A stretch of DNA of 64,000 nucleotides from contig NZ_JACXBU010000004.1 in the NCBI RefSeq assembly GCF_014700075.1, positions 248,001 to 312,000 of the forward strand. Reading direction: 5' to 3'. The DNA is from Pseudomonas sp. JM0905a. Its GTDB lineage: Bacteria > Pseudomonadota > Gammaproteobacteria > Pseudomonadales > Pseudomonadaceae. The translations under genes and the position numbers were made by a program. The notes under the pieces are model-generated. The model searched no databases, was not told the DNA's origin, and saw only the letters and a program-made list of their open reading frames with translations. Shown piece after piece: positions 10,056 to 18,787 of this stretch. Each line of letters opens with the position of its first letter. Within the stretch, counting starts at the first letter, position 1.

Positions 10056-11459
10056 TCAGGACTTCGAGCGCGCCGCCAAAGCATCAAGACTGGACAGTAA
10101 CGAATTGCCCGTACTGGTTAGTTGCCCGACCAGATTGTCCATGGCGTTGTATTGCGCATAGAGACGGTCCTCGAGCGCTGCCATAGCACGCGTATGAGCA
10201 TCTCGCTGTTTGCTGATGTTAGTGAGTGTGCCCTGAAGCGATTCGGAACGCTCCTTGAGAATGCCGCCTGTCTGGGTATAGGTCTTGATCTGATTGTCCA
10301 ACCGCTTGAACAGACCATCGGTACCGTTGAAGAAGGCGCCAATAGTCTCGGGACTGTTCTGGATCACCTTGTCCAGCTTGCTCTGCTCAATGGAGAGGGT
10401 CCCGTCGTTCTGCGTCTTGATGCCCAGATCCGCAAGAATCTTGATCGCGTCATTGCCGGTATCGGAGGAGGTCGTCAGCTCCTTGCGCAGGATATTCATC
10501 ATCTGCCGCACGGTGGAGTCACCCACCAAAGCACCACTGGTAGTGGTCGTGCCGTCGGCACCCTTGGTTACCTTGGTCAGGGAACTGGTTACCTTGACGA
10601 CCTGGTTGTACGCGTCGACGAACTTCTGGATCGAATCCTTGAGACCAGTCTTGTTCGGCCCGACGGTCAGCGTCGTGGTCTTACCCACTCCTTCGGCCAG
10701 CAGCTCGAAGGTCAGTCCGCTGACCGCACCCTCGACCTTGTTGGTGGCGCTGGAAAGCGCAAGGCCGTCTATCTCGAACTCGGCATTCTGGGCCTTGGTG
10801 ATATAGCCCGCACCACTGCCTTGTTGCTGCTGGGTGCCATCGACGTTCAGTTGGGCCAGGGACACGTTGGAGCCCAATACAGAAATGTCCTTGCCTGCGC
10901 CAGTAACGGTGGAACTGAGGATCAACCGAGAACCCGCCTGCGGATTAGCAGGGTCACTCACCACGTTGGCGGTCACCCCCTTGTCCTTGAGCTTGGTGTT
11001 GATCGCGTCACGGACCTCCACCAAGGAAGCGCCTTCGGCGATGTCCACGGTAAAGTCATTACTGCTGCCGAGACTGATAGTCAGCGAACCTGCATTGAAA
11101 GTACCGCTCGAGGGAGTGAAACCAGTCGCGACCTTCGAAGCGGTGGCAAGCTGATTGATCTTGACCTGGTAGCTACCGGCGACTGCGTTGTTCGCCGCGC
11201 TGACGGTGATCTGTTCGGCCTTCGACGACGTGGCCGCCAGTGCATTGAAAGCCTCTCCGGCGCCCAGGTCCTTCATGGCCTTCTGGAATGCCTCGAGGGC
11301 ACTCTGCAGTTGTCCTACCCCGGAAATCTTGGCGTCGGTCTGACTCTTGAGACGATCGAGTTGGGCAGTTTTGGGCGCGCTCTGGGCATCAACCAGCGAC
11401 TTCACGATCGAGTTGATATCAAGTCCGGAGCCAAGACCGGTGCCAGTAATCGTTGCCAT
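10056..11459 (-). CDS. fliD: Flagellar filament capping protein FliD (HAP2)
   Basis: FliD forms the pentameric cap that guides flagellin folding at the filament tip. The 467-residue product starts with the classic TGTGLGSGLDINSIVKSLVDAQ and has variable central domains. It ends in a helical C-terminus (RLYAQYNAMDNLVGQLTSTGNSLLSSLDALA) resembling the D0 helices of axial proteins. An RpoN-like site lies 51 bases upstream. fliS and fliT follow on the same strand. Confidence 0.96.
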   Translation of the reverse strand: MATITGTGLGSGLDINSIVKSLVDAQSAPKTAQLDRLKSQTDAKISGVGQLQSALEAFQKAMKDLGAGEAFNALAATSSKAEQITVSAANNAVAGSYQVKINQLATASKVATGFTPSSGTFNAGSLTISLGSSNDFTVDIAEGASLVEVRDAINTKLKDKGVTANVVSDPANPQAGSRLILSSTVTGAGKDISVLGSNVSLAQLNVDGTQQQQGSGAGYITKAQNAEFEIDGLALSSATNKVEGAVSGLTFELLAEGVGKTTTLTVGPNKTGLKDSIQKFVDAYNQVVKVTSSLTKVTKGADGTTTTSGALVGDSTVRQMMNILRKELTTSSDTGNDAIKILADLGIKTQNDGTLSIEQSKLDKVIQNSPETIGAFFNGTDGLFKRLDNQIKTYTQTGGILKERSESLQGTLTNISKQRDAHTRAMAALEDRLYAQYNAMDNLVGQLTSTGNSLLSSLDALAARSKS

Positions 11460-11510
11460 GTTCCTTCCCTCGACAGTCTTTTGACACTAACGTCATCACC
11501 AGAGGTGAGT

Positions 11511-11526
11511 AGCAGGATTCAAGCCA
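11511..11526 (-). promoter_or_regulatory. RpoN-like promoter of fliD-fliS-fliT
   Basis: The minus strand reads TGGCTTG-AATC-CTGCT. The GG and GC doublets and their spacing are kept, but three of the flanking consensus bases differ, so it is weaker than the other RpoN sites here. It sits directly after the flaG stop, and a start near 11500 would give a 40-base leader to fliD. Confidence 0.65.
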
Positions 11527-11531
11527 GGTGT

Positions 11532-11912
11532 TCAGGCCGTCGTATTGAGCATCAGGCTCCGCGCTTCCTCGAGATGCTTCAGCAACTGCAGCGCCTCCTC
11601 GGAAGGGATCTGGCGAATGACCTCGCCGGAAGACTGGTCCCGCACCTCAACCACAATCCGCCCGCTGGAATCGTCCACTCTAAAGGAAAGATCCCGTTGG
11701 ATGGACTGGGCAAACTCTTGGAGAGAAGCAACGGTGTCGCCGATGGTCTCGGCCTTGTCTTCGGACGACCCTGCCAATTCAATCGTTTCGAAAGGAAGTT
11801 CTCGTTCGTTGAAACGCGCATTTGCCACGCTGGAACGCTGCGACTTCTGCTCTGCGGCCGGCCCAATATCAATCACGCCAGAGCTTCTGACGCCTTGAAC
11901 ATTGATATCCAT
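11532..11912 (-). CDS. flaG: FlaG family protein
   Basis: FlaG is a small protein that limits filament length in several polar flagellates. The 126-residue product has a variable N-terminal half. The conserved C-terminal domain includes LSFRVDDSSGRIVVEVRDQ and SGEVIRQIPSEEALQLLKHL. A strong AAGGAGG lies before the ATG. It sits between fliC and fliD, the standard Pseudomonas place. It has no obvious promoter of its own and may depend on readthrough past the fliC terminator. Confidence 0.9.
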   Translation of the reverse strand: MDINVQGVRSSGVIDIGPAAEQKSQRSSVANARFNERELPFETIELAGSSEDKAETIGDTVASLQEFAQSIQRDLSFRVDDSSGRIVVEVRDQSSGEVIRQIPSEEALQLLKHLEEARSLMLNTTA

Positions 11913-11932
11913 AACCGCCTCCTTGAAAAGGC

Positions 11933-11970
11933 AAAAACAGGGGTAGGCGTCCTGGGACCCCTCCCCTGTT
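11933..11970 (-). terminator. Terminator-like hairpin after fliC
   Basis: On the minus strand AACAGGGG pairs with CCCCTGTT about 20 bases on, and the second arm runs into TTTTTGCC. This lies 20 bases past the fliC stop and just before the flaG ribosome site. It probably ends most flagellin transcripts and lets a fraction read on into flaG. Confidence 0.7.
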
Positions 11971-11989
11971 CAACTTGCTGAGTTAGACC

Positions 11990-12838
11990 TTATTGCAGCA
12001 GGCTGAGGACAGCCGACGGCAGCTGGTTGGCCTGGGCAAGAATAGCGGTACTGGCCTGTTGCAGCACCTGGTTCTTGGTCAGGTTGGCGGTCTCGGCAGC
12101 GAAGTCAGTGTCCTTGATGCGGCTGCGCGAAGCCGACACGTTCTCTGCGATGTTCTGCAGGTTGGCGATGGTGTTCTGGAAGCGGTTCTGCACGGCACCC
12201 AGGTCGGCACGCTTGCTGTCGATGGTAGCCAGGGCTGCGTCGATCGCGGAAACAGCTGCCTGGGCACCGGAAGCAGTGGTGATGTCCACATTACCGGAGG
12301 CAACGGCAAGACCGGACGCGTCGAACGAGGCCGAGCCCATGGTGATGCTGATGGTTTCGTTGGCGTCGGCACCCACCTGGAAATCCACATCGCCGCTGAA
12401 ATCGCTGGCATTGAGCAGGTACAGCTTGTTGCTGCCGCTACCGAAGCTGGTGGTGTCGGCAATACGGTCCAGTTCGCTCTGCAGGGACACCACTTCCTGG
12501 TTCAGGGAAGTACGGTCAACGCTGCTGTTGCTGCCGTTAGCCGATTGCAGGGCCAGTTCACGCATACGTTGCAGAATGTCGGTGGACTGCTGCAGGGCAC
12601 CTTCGGCCACCTGGGCGATGGAGATACCATCGTTGGCGTTGCGCACCGCTACGTTCAGGCCGTTGATCTGGCTGGTCAGACGGTTGGAGATCTGCAGGCC
12701 GGCGGCGTCGTCCTTGGCACTGTTGATACGCGAACCGGTGGAAAGGCGCTGCATCGATACGCTCAGCGAGTCAGACGCACGGTTCAGGTTGCGCTGAGTG
12801 TTGAGGGAAGCAACGTTGGTATTAACAGTCAATGCCAT
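11990..12838 (-). CDS. fliC: Flagellin FliC (short form)
   Basis: This is the filament subunit, exported through the basal body and polymerised under the FliD cap. The 282-residue product has intact D0/D1 ends: [20 protein letters not shown] at the start and [16 protein letters not shown] at the end. The central domain is minimal, so it lacks the large D2/D3 found in long flagellins. The plant-recognised flg22 segment at residues 30-51 looks like the canonical eliciting form apart from the last residue, Ser instead of Ala. Many Ser/Thr in residues 130-220 are candidate O-glycosylation sites. A FliA promoter precedes it. Confidence 0.98.
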   Translation of the reverse strand: MALTVNTNVASLNTQRNLNRASDSLSVSMQRLSTGSRINSAKDDAAGLQISNRLTSQINGLNVAVRNANDGISIAQVAEGALQQSTDILQRMRELALQSANGSNSSVDRTSLNQEVVSLQSELDRIADTTSFGSGSNKLYLLNASDFSGDVDFQVGADANETISITMGSASFDASGLAVASGNVDITTASGAQAAVSAIDAALATIDSKRADLGAVQNRFQNTIANLQNIAENVSASRSRIKDTDFAAETANLTKNQVLQQASTAILAQANQLPSAVLSLLQ

Positions 12839-12931
12839 GATTTTTGTCCTCCAAAGGACCGAGCTTATTTGCCTGAGCTTGCGACTCTGAGCCTGCAGCT
12901 CATGAGGCCATTGAGTTCGCGTTCACTTGGC

Positions 12932-12958
12932 GTATCGGCGCTTCGAGAAAAACCTTTA
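12932..12958 (-). promoter_or_regulatory. FliA (sigma28) promoter of fliC
   Basis: The minus strand has TAAAG, a 14-base spacer and GCCGATAC, matching the FliA consensus TAAAG/TCAAG-N14-16-GCCGATAA with one mismatch. A start near 12925 gives a leader of about 87 bases. The rest of the 273-base gap between the glycosyltransferase stop and fliC shows no gene. Confidence 0.9.
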
Positions 12959-13111
12959 GCCCTGATACGCAGTTTTTTGCCTGGTTCGAGCACACCGGAA
13001 AACCGTACTGCTCAAGCCTTACCAAGCTCATCGGCGGGTTGGAGGAAAACTTTAGAGAAAGATCGAAAACCGAAGGCACCCATGCTCGAGTGCCCCGGCG
13101 AGTGACGCGCG

Positions 13112-16100
13112 TCAGTCAGGCAACCATGCCTTGCGCCACTCCAGCAATGCTTCGCCCTGCAGCATCCAGTCACGGCGCACCACTTCACGTAGCGCATCCC
13201 CTCTCCTGGCCGTCTCGTCGAGATCGGAGAGGTGCATGCGGATCGCTTCAAGCCAGTCTTCGGTGCGATTCTTCACCAAGGTGACTGGCATGCCGCAACG
13301 GTAGGGATCGATATCCGTACAGATCACCGGATATCCACAAGCGCCGTATTCCAGGATGCGCAGATTGCTCTTGCATTCGTTGAACAGATTCATTTCCAGC
13401 GGTGCCAGGGCTAGGTCCAGATTCAGGCGAGCAAGGCGCTCCGAGTAGCGCTCAATGGAAATGCCTGGATGAAACTCGTGGATATAGGGGCGCAACAGGT
13501 CAGGACACATGCCGAAGAATACCCATTCGACCTCGTTGGCCAGCTCACGCACCACATCAAAAATGAGTTCCAGATCCCCGGTATGGCTGGAGCCGCCCGC
13601 CCAGCCGACCCGAGGCTTGCGCCCTACACGCCGCTCGCTGTGAAGATTGCTCCACCACTCCACCGGCAGGCGGTTCTGCATGATGCGGATATCAGGATGC
13701 AATCCGGCGAAGGCCTCGGCCAGCGGTGCGGTCGACACCACGAAGCGGTCCACCAGGCTCAGCGACTTGTTGATGTATTCCATTACATTCTTGGGAACCT
13801 TGTTGAAGTGGATGCTTTTCGGCGGAACGCCAGGGATGAAATCGTCCATGTCCATCACGCGGAACGCACCGGAATAGGTTTCGCCCTCTTCCCTGCGGAA
13901 CAGGCTCTCCGGCGTGAACTGGCGTTGATAAATGATGCTGTCGGGAGCAAAGCGCTCGAGCTCCACCGGCGACAGCAACGACCCGCAAGAAACTCCTTCG
14001 ATCAGCGCTTCTCGCTCCATGCTCAGGAAGGGCTGGTAGAGCCGATAGTGCCCACATCCGCCGCCATCGGACGGATGACACAGGATACGCGGGAGCAGTG
14101 GTTGCCCGATCGGTTGCCACTCACGGGTCTTGGAATATTCGGGGGTGAAACCGAAGCCGCTGATGGCCAGGTTCTGGTTGTAGGCCGGGTCCCGGGCAAG
14201 CACGGGCAACCATTTGTTGTACATGCCAATCCGGGCCCTTTGCTGCTCTTGCGATTCGAACGACGCCTCGACGCCCTCCGCTGGCGCCTCCCCGGCCTGA
14301 CGAACCACCGCATGCGCGGTCCATAGAATCAGGTAGCCGGCCTGGCCGAGCTTCAAGCAGAAGTCGACATCGGCATGCTCTCCGCGAATGTCATCGCTGC
14401 CCATGCCACCCACTTCATCGAAGAGCGACTTGCGAACTAGCATGCAGGCACGACTCACGGCGCTGTAACTCTGATCGACCAGCAAACGGCTCATGTAGCC
14501 GGGCGCATCCCCCGCTTCGCCAATGAAGGCGCCACCTGCCGGGCCCCGCAGCCCCAGGATGATCCCGGCGTGCTTGACCGGCCCGAAGCGATAGAGAACC
14601 TTGGCGCCCACGATGGCGACTTCCGGACGTAGAGCGTGATTCAACATTTCGTCCAGCCATTCCGGCTGGCTCTGCCAGGTGTTGCTGGCAAGCAGAAGCA
14701 CGTACTCTCCCCGCGCAGTGCTTGCACCCAGATTGCACATGGCCGATAAGTCGAAACGCCCCTCTAAACGTGCAACCCTGATTCGCCCGGTCCCCATCCC
14801 GGCCAGGGTGTCCAGCCAGTCGCGCACGGGTGACGAGTCGTCCAAACTACCGACCAGCACCACTTCGTAGTGCTGGTAGCGCGTGACTTCCAGGATGCTT
14901 TCGACGCACTGCTCGAGTCGTGCGAGGTCGTCTTCGATCGGGATGACGATACTGACCAGAGGCTGCTCCTTGTGCGCATAACGCACGCGATAGCGCCCTG
15001 GCAACACGGATACGACCGAAGCGTCTTCATAGCCGCGCGCCGCCAGGTGCCGGCTGATCACACGGAGCTCGTCCGCATTGTCGGCGGGAGCTTTGCTCGC
15101 GGCGACCAGCAGGGGCTCATCGACATGGGCAAGTCCCGAGAAGCCACAGTGCTCCACCATCCGCAGGATGAAGTCCAGCTCGAACGCACCGGCGAACGCG
15201 GGATCGAAACCATCGAGGGCAAGCAGGGTTTCCTTATGGAACAACCAGTGCGAAGCCATCGCTCCGGGGAATGCGAGCAGGTAATCGAGATTGAACCCGG
15301 GTCTCAACAGCGGCGTGCAAGTACCTTCATGGTCGACTTCCAGTTCATCCCCGTAGACCGCCCGGCACCCCGGTGCCGCCAGTAACTCAATCGCCAGGGT
15401 CTGCAATCCGGCTGCAGTAAACTCGGTCCCCGCCTCCACCAGCATCAGCCAGTCGAAATCGATCCCGATGACGACCCGATTGATCGTATCGATCAGGTTC
15501 TGCTCAGTGACTCGAACGAAACGAATATCCTCGGAGGAATTTTCCCCGGGGATATCGAGCGATGTGAGCACCGTGACCTTCACGTTCCTGTAGAAGCAGC
15601 GATCGTTATCCAAGCTCTTGAGAGTGGCAATCACCTTTTGCAGATCACCAACGAGATCCTTGATCACGATGTTAAGGCGCGGTGCGTCCGGATGCCCCTC
15701 GATAGCCGAATTGATCAGTTGAACATGGGTTTCAGCCGGAACTCGCGCACTCATCCAACGATCAAGCCAGAAGCGTTGAGTGATCGCTTCCTTGACTGCC
15801 TGCCCCTGAGTTATTCGGGTAAATGCAGCCAGCTGTTCCCAGAATCGCTCCTCCAACTCCTCGTGCCATTGGCGAATCGCTGGAAGACTGTTCACCGCCT
15901 TCTCCAGCGCATTCGCAGAATCGTCCAGTGCAACGCCGTTGAATTGATAGAACGCCAGAGTTTCGTCGGTGAATGCAAGATGCTCGTAACCCTTGGCTTT
16001 CAGGGCGACGACAGGACAGCCGCAAAGCATTGCCTTGGTACAAGTTGAGGAGGTCTCAAACGTATAGAGCACCTTTCCGGCTCTAAATTTCTCGGCCAAC

Positions 16101-16669
16101 TGCGCCAGCGGAAGCGGATCGGCCATCGACAGCACTTCGATATCAGGCGGTAGGCTAGAAAGATCGACCGCGTCACGAGGAACGCGATGGAGATAGAGGA
16201 GAGGCGTAGTCCGCTCGCGCACAGGATGAGGCGAGAACATCTCCATGTCGGTTCCCGGCAAAGTCAGGAGATCGACCGCGCGGTCAGCCTCCACGAACTC
16301 CTGCCGGAAATAGAAGAACAAGTCATGGATTCCTGCGCCAATTTGATTGCCACCGATCAGACCTTCCTTGTTCAGGATGTAGCGCGCCACCACCGGTGTC
16401 ATCAGCGCATTACCGGAAGCAACTTCTGGATAAACGCCGATCGGTACTTTCCCAGCCTGTTTATGGCGCTTCTTGATCTCATCGGTCAGTAAGGGTGTCT
16501 TTAGGTCTGGGTTGGTCCTCTTGCCCCCCGCGATATAGGCCTCGAACCCCTCCAGATTCAATGCATGACACAGATAGTGAAGTACACATACGCCCGAGGA
16601 CGACTCCCGGTAGTCCGGAGCCAGGATGTAGTATGGATGCCCAGGCCTACGGTGCAGTCTGCTTTTCAT
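13112..16669 (-). CDS. Four-module glycosyltransferase, probable flagellin glycan assembly (Fgt/FgtA-like)
   Basis: This is a very large cytoplasmic protein of 1185 residues with no signal peptide or clear membrane helix. I read four transferase-like modules: an N-terminal GT4-like half (about 12-290), a degenerate GT2-like domain (330-550), a clearer GT2 domain (570-790, opening PLVSIVIPIEDD) and a C-terminal GT4-like domain (858-1185, with RVGWAGGSSHTGDLELIFDV and RILEYGACGYPVICTD). The size and place next to fliC recall P. syringae Fgt1 and P. aeruginosa FgtA. The start has AAGGAA upstream and lies nine bases after the methyltransferase stop. Action on FliC is inferred from position. Confidence 0.8.
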   Translation of the reverse strand: MKSRLHRRPGHPYYILAPDYRESSSGVCVLHYLCHALNLEGFEAYIAGGKRTNPDLKTPLLTDEIKKRHKQAGKVPIGVYPEVASGNALMTPVVARYILNKEGLIGGNQIGAGIHDLFFYFRQEFVEADRAVDLLTLPGTDMEMFSPHPVRERTTPLLYLHRVPRDAVDLSSLPPDIEVLSMADPLPLAQLAEKFRAGKVLYTFETSSTCTKAMLCGCPVVALKAKGYEHLAFTDETLAFYQFNGVALDDSANALEKAVNSLPAIRQWHEELEERFWEQLAAFTRITQGQAVKEAITQRFWLDRWMSARVPAETHVQLINSAIEGHPDAPRLNIVIKDLVGDLQKVIATLKSLDNDRCFYRNVKVTVLTSLDIPGENSSEDIRFVRVTEQNLIDTINRVVIGIDFDWLMLVEAGTEFTAAGLQTLAIELLAAPGCRAVYGDELEVDHEGTCTPLLRPGFNLDYLLAFPGAMASHWLFHKETLLALDGFDPAFAGAFELDFILRMVEHCGFSGLAHVDEPLLVAASKAPADNADELRVISRHLAARGYEDASVVSVLPGRYRVRYAHKEQPLVSIVIPIEDDLARLEQCVESILEVTRYQHYEVVLVGSLDDSSPVRDWLDTLAGMGTGRIRVARLEGRFDLSAMCNLGASTARGEYVLLLASNTWQSQPEWLDEMLNHALRPEVAIVGAKVLYRFGPVKHAGIILGLRGPAGGAFIGEAGDAPGYMSRLLVDQSYSAVSRACMLVRKSLFDEVGGMGSDDIRGEHADVDFCLKLGQAGYLILWTAHAVVRQAGEAPAEGVEASFESQEQQRARIGMYNKWLPVLARDPAYNQNLAISGFGFTPEYSKTREWQPIGQPLLPRILCHPSDGGGCGHYRLYQPFLSMEREALIEGVSCGSLLSPVELERFAPDSIIYQRQFTPESLFRREEGETYSGAFRVMDMDDFIPGVPPKSIHFNKVPKNVMEYINKSLSLVDRFVVSTAPLAEAFAGLHPDIRIMQNRLPVEWWSNLHSERRVGRKPRVGWAGGSSHTGDLELIFDVVRELANEVEWVFFGMCPDLLRPYIHEFHPGISIERYSERLARLNLDLALAPLEMNLFNECKSNLRILEYGACGYPVICTDIDPYRCGMPVTLVKNRTEDWLEAIRMHLSDLDETARRGDALREVVRRDWMLQGEALLEWRKAWLPD

Positions 16670-16678
16670 GCGATTTCC

Positions 16679-17467
16679 TTAATTCCCGCTGCCTAGGGAT
16701 TTCATGATGAAAATGGGTCGATTGAGGAACTCTCCCAGAGCATCATCGCGCTGAACGTTGTGGTCATTGATATCGCTATAAACAAGCTCGCCATTCTGCC
16801 GCTGGGCGACACCAATAGCCTCAATCTCCCAGAATTTCGAAGTACCCTGGCGGATGTAATCGATCATCTCGGCCTTGGTGCCGTGGCTGAACAAGCAGTG
16901 CGCCGGATCACCACGCCAATTGAAACCCAACTGGAAGACCAGTCTGTCCGCCAGGCAACTCATTCCGTTCAATTGTCCGAGGATCGTTACTCGGGCTTGT
17001 TCGATGGTCAGGGCCGGATCACCATAGTCGTCGCCGACGTGATGCAGAACATTCAACAACAACGCGACATCGAATCGACCATGCCGGAGATCGAATTCGA
17101 AGTACTGCGAGTGGACTTCCACTGCCTCGTGCAGGCCGAGCAACGATGCCGCCTCGCTGACGAAGGCCGCGTGTGCTGGACTACCTTCGTAGCCGGTGAC
17201 CCGGGATGCTCCCGCCTGCAGCAACTCGAATAGAAAGAAGCCCGTATTGCAGCCAATATCAAGGACCGCCTTATCACAGAACTCGACCTTGGAGCGCATG
17301 TAGTTCAGCCGCTCGCGTTCGTGCTTGGAATGAACCTCAACGCCGGTATCTCCCAGCAGTTTCGCTACAGGTGCAGCGAGGAGCTGATAGGCCGAATGCT
17401 TTCGGGTACACGTGGTATCGGCTAATAGGCACTTAAGTTTGTCGAGCCGCTCAGCAGGCGATGACAT
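16679..17467 (-). CDS. Class I SAM-dependent methyltransferase of the flagellin glycosylation locus
   Basis: This 262-residue protein has the Rossmann motif I AVLDIGCNTGFFLFELLQ (about residues 73-90), the acidic strand-2 end TGYEGSPAHAAF and motif IV DVALLLNVLHHVGDDYGDP. The start has AGAGGGG nine bases upstream. It lies between the ATP-grasp gene and the large glycosyltransferase, in the same direction. The probable role is O- or N-methylation of a flagellin sugar or its acyl group, as methylated deoxy sugars are known on Pseudomonas flagellins. The substrate cannot be read from sequence. Confidence 0.72.
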   Translation of the reverse strand: MSSPAERLDKLKCLLADTTCTRKHSAYQLLAAPVAKLLGDTGVEVHSKHERERLNYMRSKVEFCDKAVLDIGCNTGFFLFELLQAGASRVTGYEGSPAHAAFVSEAASLLGLHEAVEVHSQYFEFDLRHGRFDVALLLNVLHHVGDDYGDPALTIEQARVTILGQLNGMSCLADRLVFQLGFNWRGDPAHCLFSHGTKAEMIDYIRQGTSKFWEIEAIGVAQRQNGELVYSDINDHNVQRDDALGEFLNRPIFIMKSLGSGN

Positions 17468-17611
17468 TGCCAGCCCCTCTTTCTTGATATGAATGAACCT
17501 GCACGACCTCGCTGAAACGCAACGAAATCTGCTCTTGCGCAGGGATAATTACCAGTTCCGCGCAATAGCGCTGGTGAACACTCACGGAACAGGCTGGAAT
17601 CCAACTCACCA

Positions 17612-18787
17612 TCACAGCGCATCTCTCAATACGCGACGCCGCAGCCTGGAGTACGCCAAGAGAAACGCATTGCCCAACTCGTGTCCCAATAGACGCAGGG
17701 TATCTACGCGCAGATAGATGTCTGCGCCGAGCAGCGCGAAGGGACGAGACACCAGCTTGCGCAGGTACTGCGGATAGCAGCGAGGCCGTCCGCCCGCGAA
17801 CAGCGAAAGAGCCAGGCCACTCGTCCAGAAATAGAGCGCGCGCCCGCTGCCGCGCTCGTGATGCGCGCCCCCTGCGATGGCCTCCGGTCGGAAGCCCGCC
17901 TTGATGGCCAACTCGAATGGCCCCCATAACCGTGGATTGGCTTCGATGAGGTGGAACACGCCTTTCACCTCGATCAGCTCCACCATGACGAAACCGAAGA
18001 ATCCCACCGACTGGAAACCGCGAATCAGACGCTCCTCACTCCGGGCATCTGGACACTCGCACACCCGCGCGGCCAGCATCGACTTGCCGTTGGGCTGTTG
18101 CAACAGGTTCTCTTGGTAACGCACCGTCGGCTCGCCGGAGCGCGGGAAAAACGCCAGGAAGTAGTAACTGCGCCCGTCCAGGTAACGCTGGAAGAAATAG
18201 TCGTCGACCAAATCGCTGGCGAGAAAGGCCTCGAGTGCCTGTTCGGTGAAAATGAGTTCCGGATAGAGCTTGCGGCCGCTCCGCGCCGACACTTCATGGA
18301 AGGGCTTGGCGACCACCGGAAGATCACTGGCGACCACCCTGTCAATTCGCGGGGGAAGGGGCATGCCGACCCCGGCCATGAGGTCCAGAAAGCTGGACTT
18401 GTCAGAAACTCGCTCGTAGAGCGACTTGTCGACCAGGGGCACTTCCAAGCCGACTCCCTCGAACGCCTCGCGCTGATCTAGCACGAGTCGAATGATCGAC
18501 TCCGCAGTAGGCAGGAAGATCAGCCGCTCGCCCGAATGAAGTGCCTTGATCCGCGCGAGCGCCGCCAGCATGTCGTCGACGTCGAGCCGGTCTACGCGGC
18601 GGACCGCTTCGATCCACCCGACGAAGCGGGTCTTGCGCAAGGGATCCGTCCCCGGCCTGGCGATCAGGGAACAGGCGATCCCGTTCCGCCGGAAGTGACG
18701 GCATATGGCAATTACGGCGCGCTCGTTGGCGCCGGTGAAGATGACGTAGCGAATACGATCGACCACTGGCTCAGACCCGCGCAGCAT
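17612..18787 (-). CDS. ATP-grasp domain protein (carboxylate-amine ligase type)
   Basis: This protein of about 391 residues has an N-terminal Rossmann-like domain (YVIFTGANERAVIAICRHFR) and an ATP-grasp fold. The lysine-bearing DLPVVAKPF strand, the ENLLQQPNGKSML region and the metal-binding VFHLIEANPRLWG motif are visible. ATP-grasp enzymes of this type ligate a carboxylate to an amine, and an aminosugar made by the upstream aminotransferase is a reasonable acceptor. The start is uncertain: ATG at 18787, GTG at 18766 (four bases after the aminotransferase stop) or ATG at 18811. The gene overlaps or abuts its neighbour, so translation is probably coupled. A 144-base gap without a gene follows. 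Confidence 0.7.
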   Translation of the reverse strand: MLRGSEPVVDRIRYVIFTGANERAVIAICRHFRRNGIACSLIARPGTDPLRKTRFVGWIEAVRRVDRLDVDDMLAALARIKALHSGERLIFLPTAESIIRLVLDQREAFEGVGLEVPLVDKSLYERVSDKSSFLDLMAGVGMPLPPRIDRVVASDLPVVAKPFHEVSARSGRKLYPELIFTEQALEAFLASDLVDDYFFQRYLDGRSYYFLAFFPRSGEPTVRYQENLLQQPNGKSMLAARVCECPDARSEERLIRGFQSVGFFGFVMVELIEVKGVFHLIEANPRLWGPFELAIKAGFRPEAIAGGAHHERGSGRALYFWTSGLALSLFAGGRPRCYPQYLRKLVSRPFALLGADIYLRVDTLRLLGHELGNAFLLAYSRLRRRVLRDAL

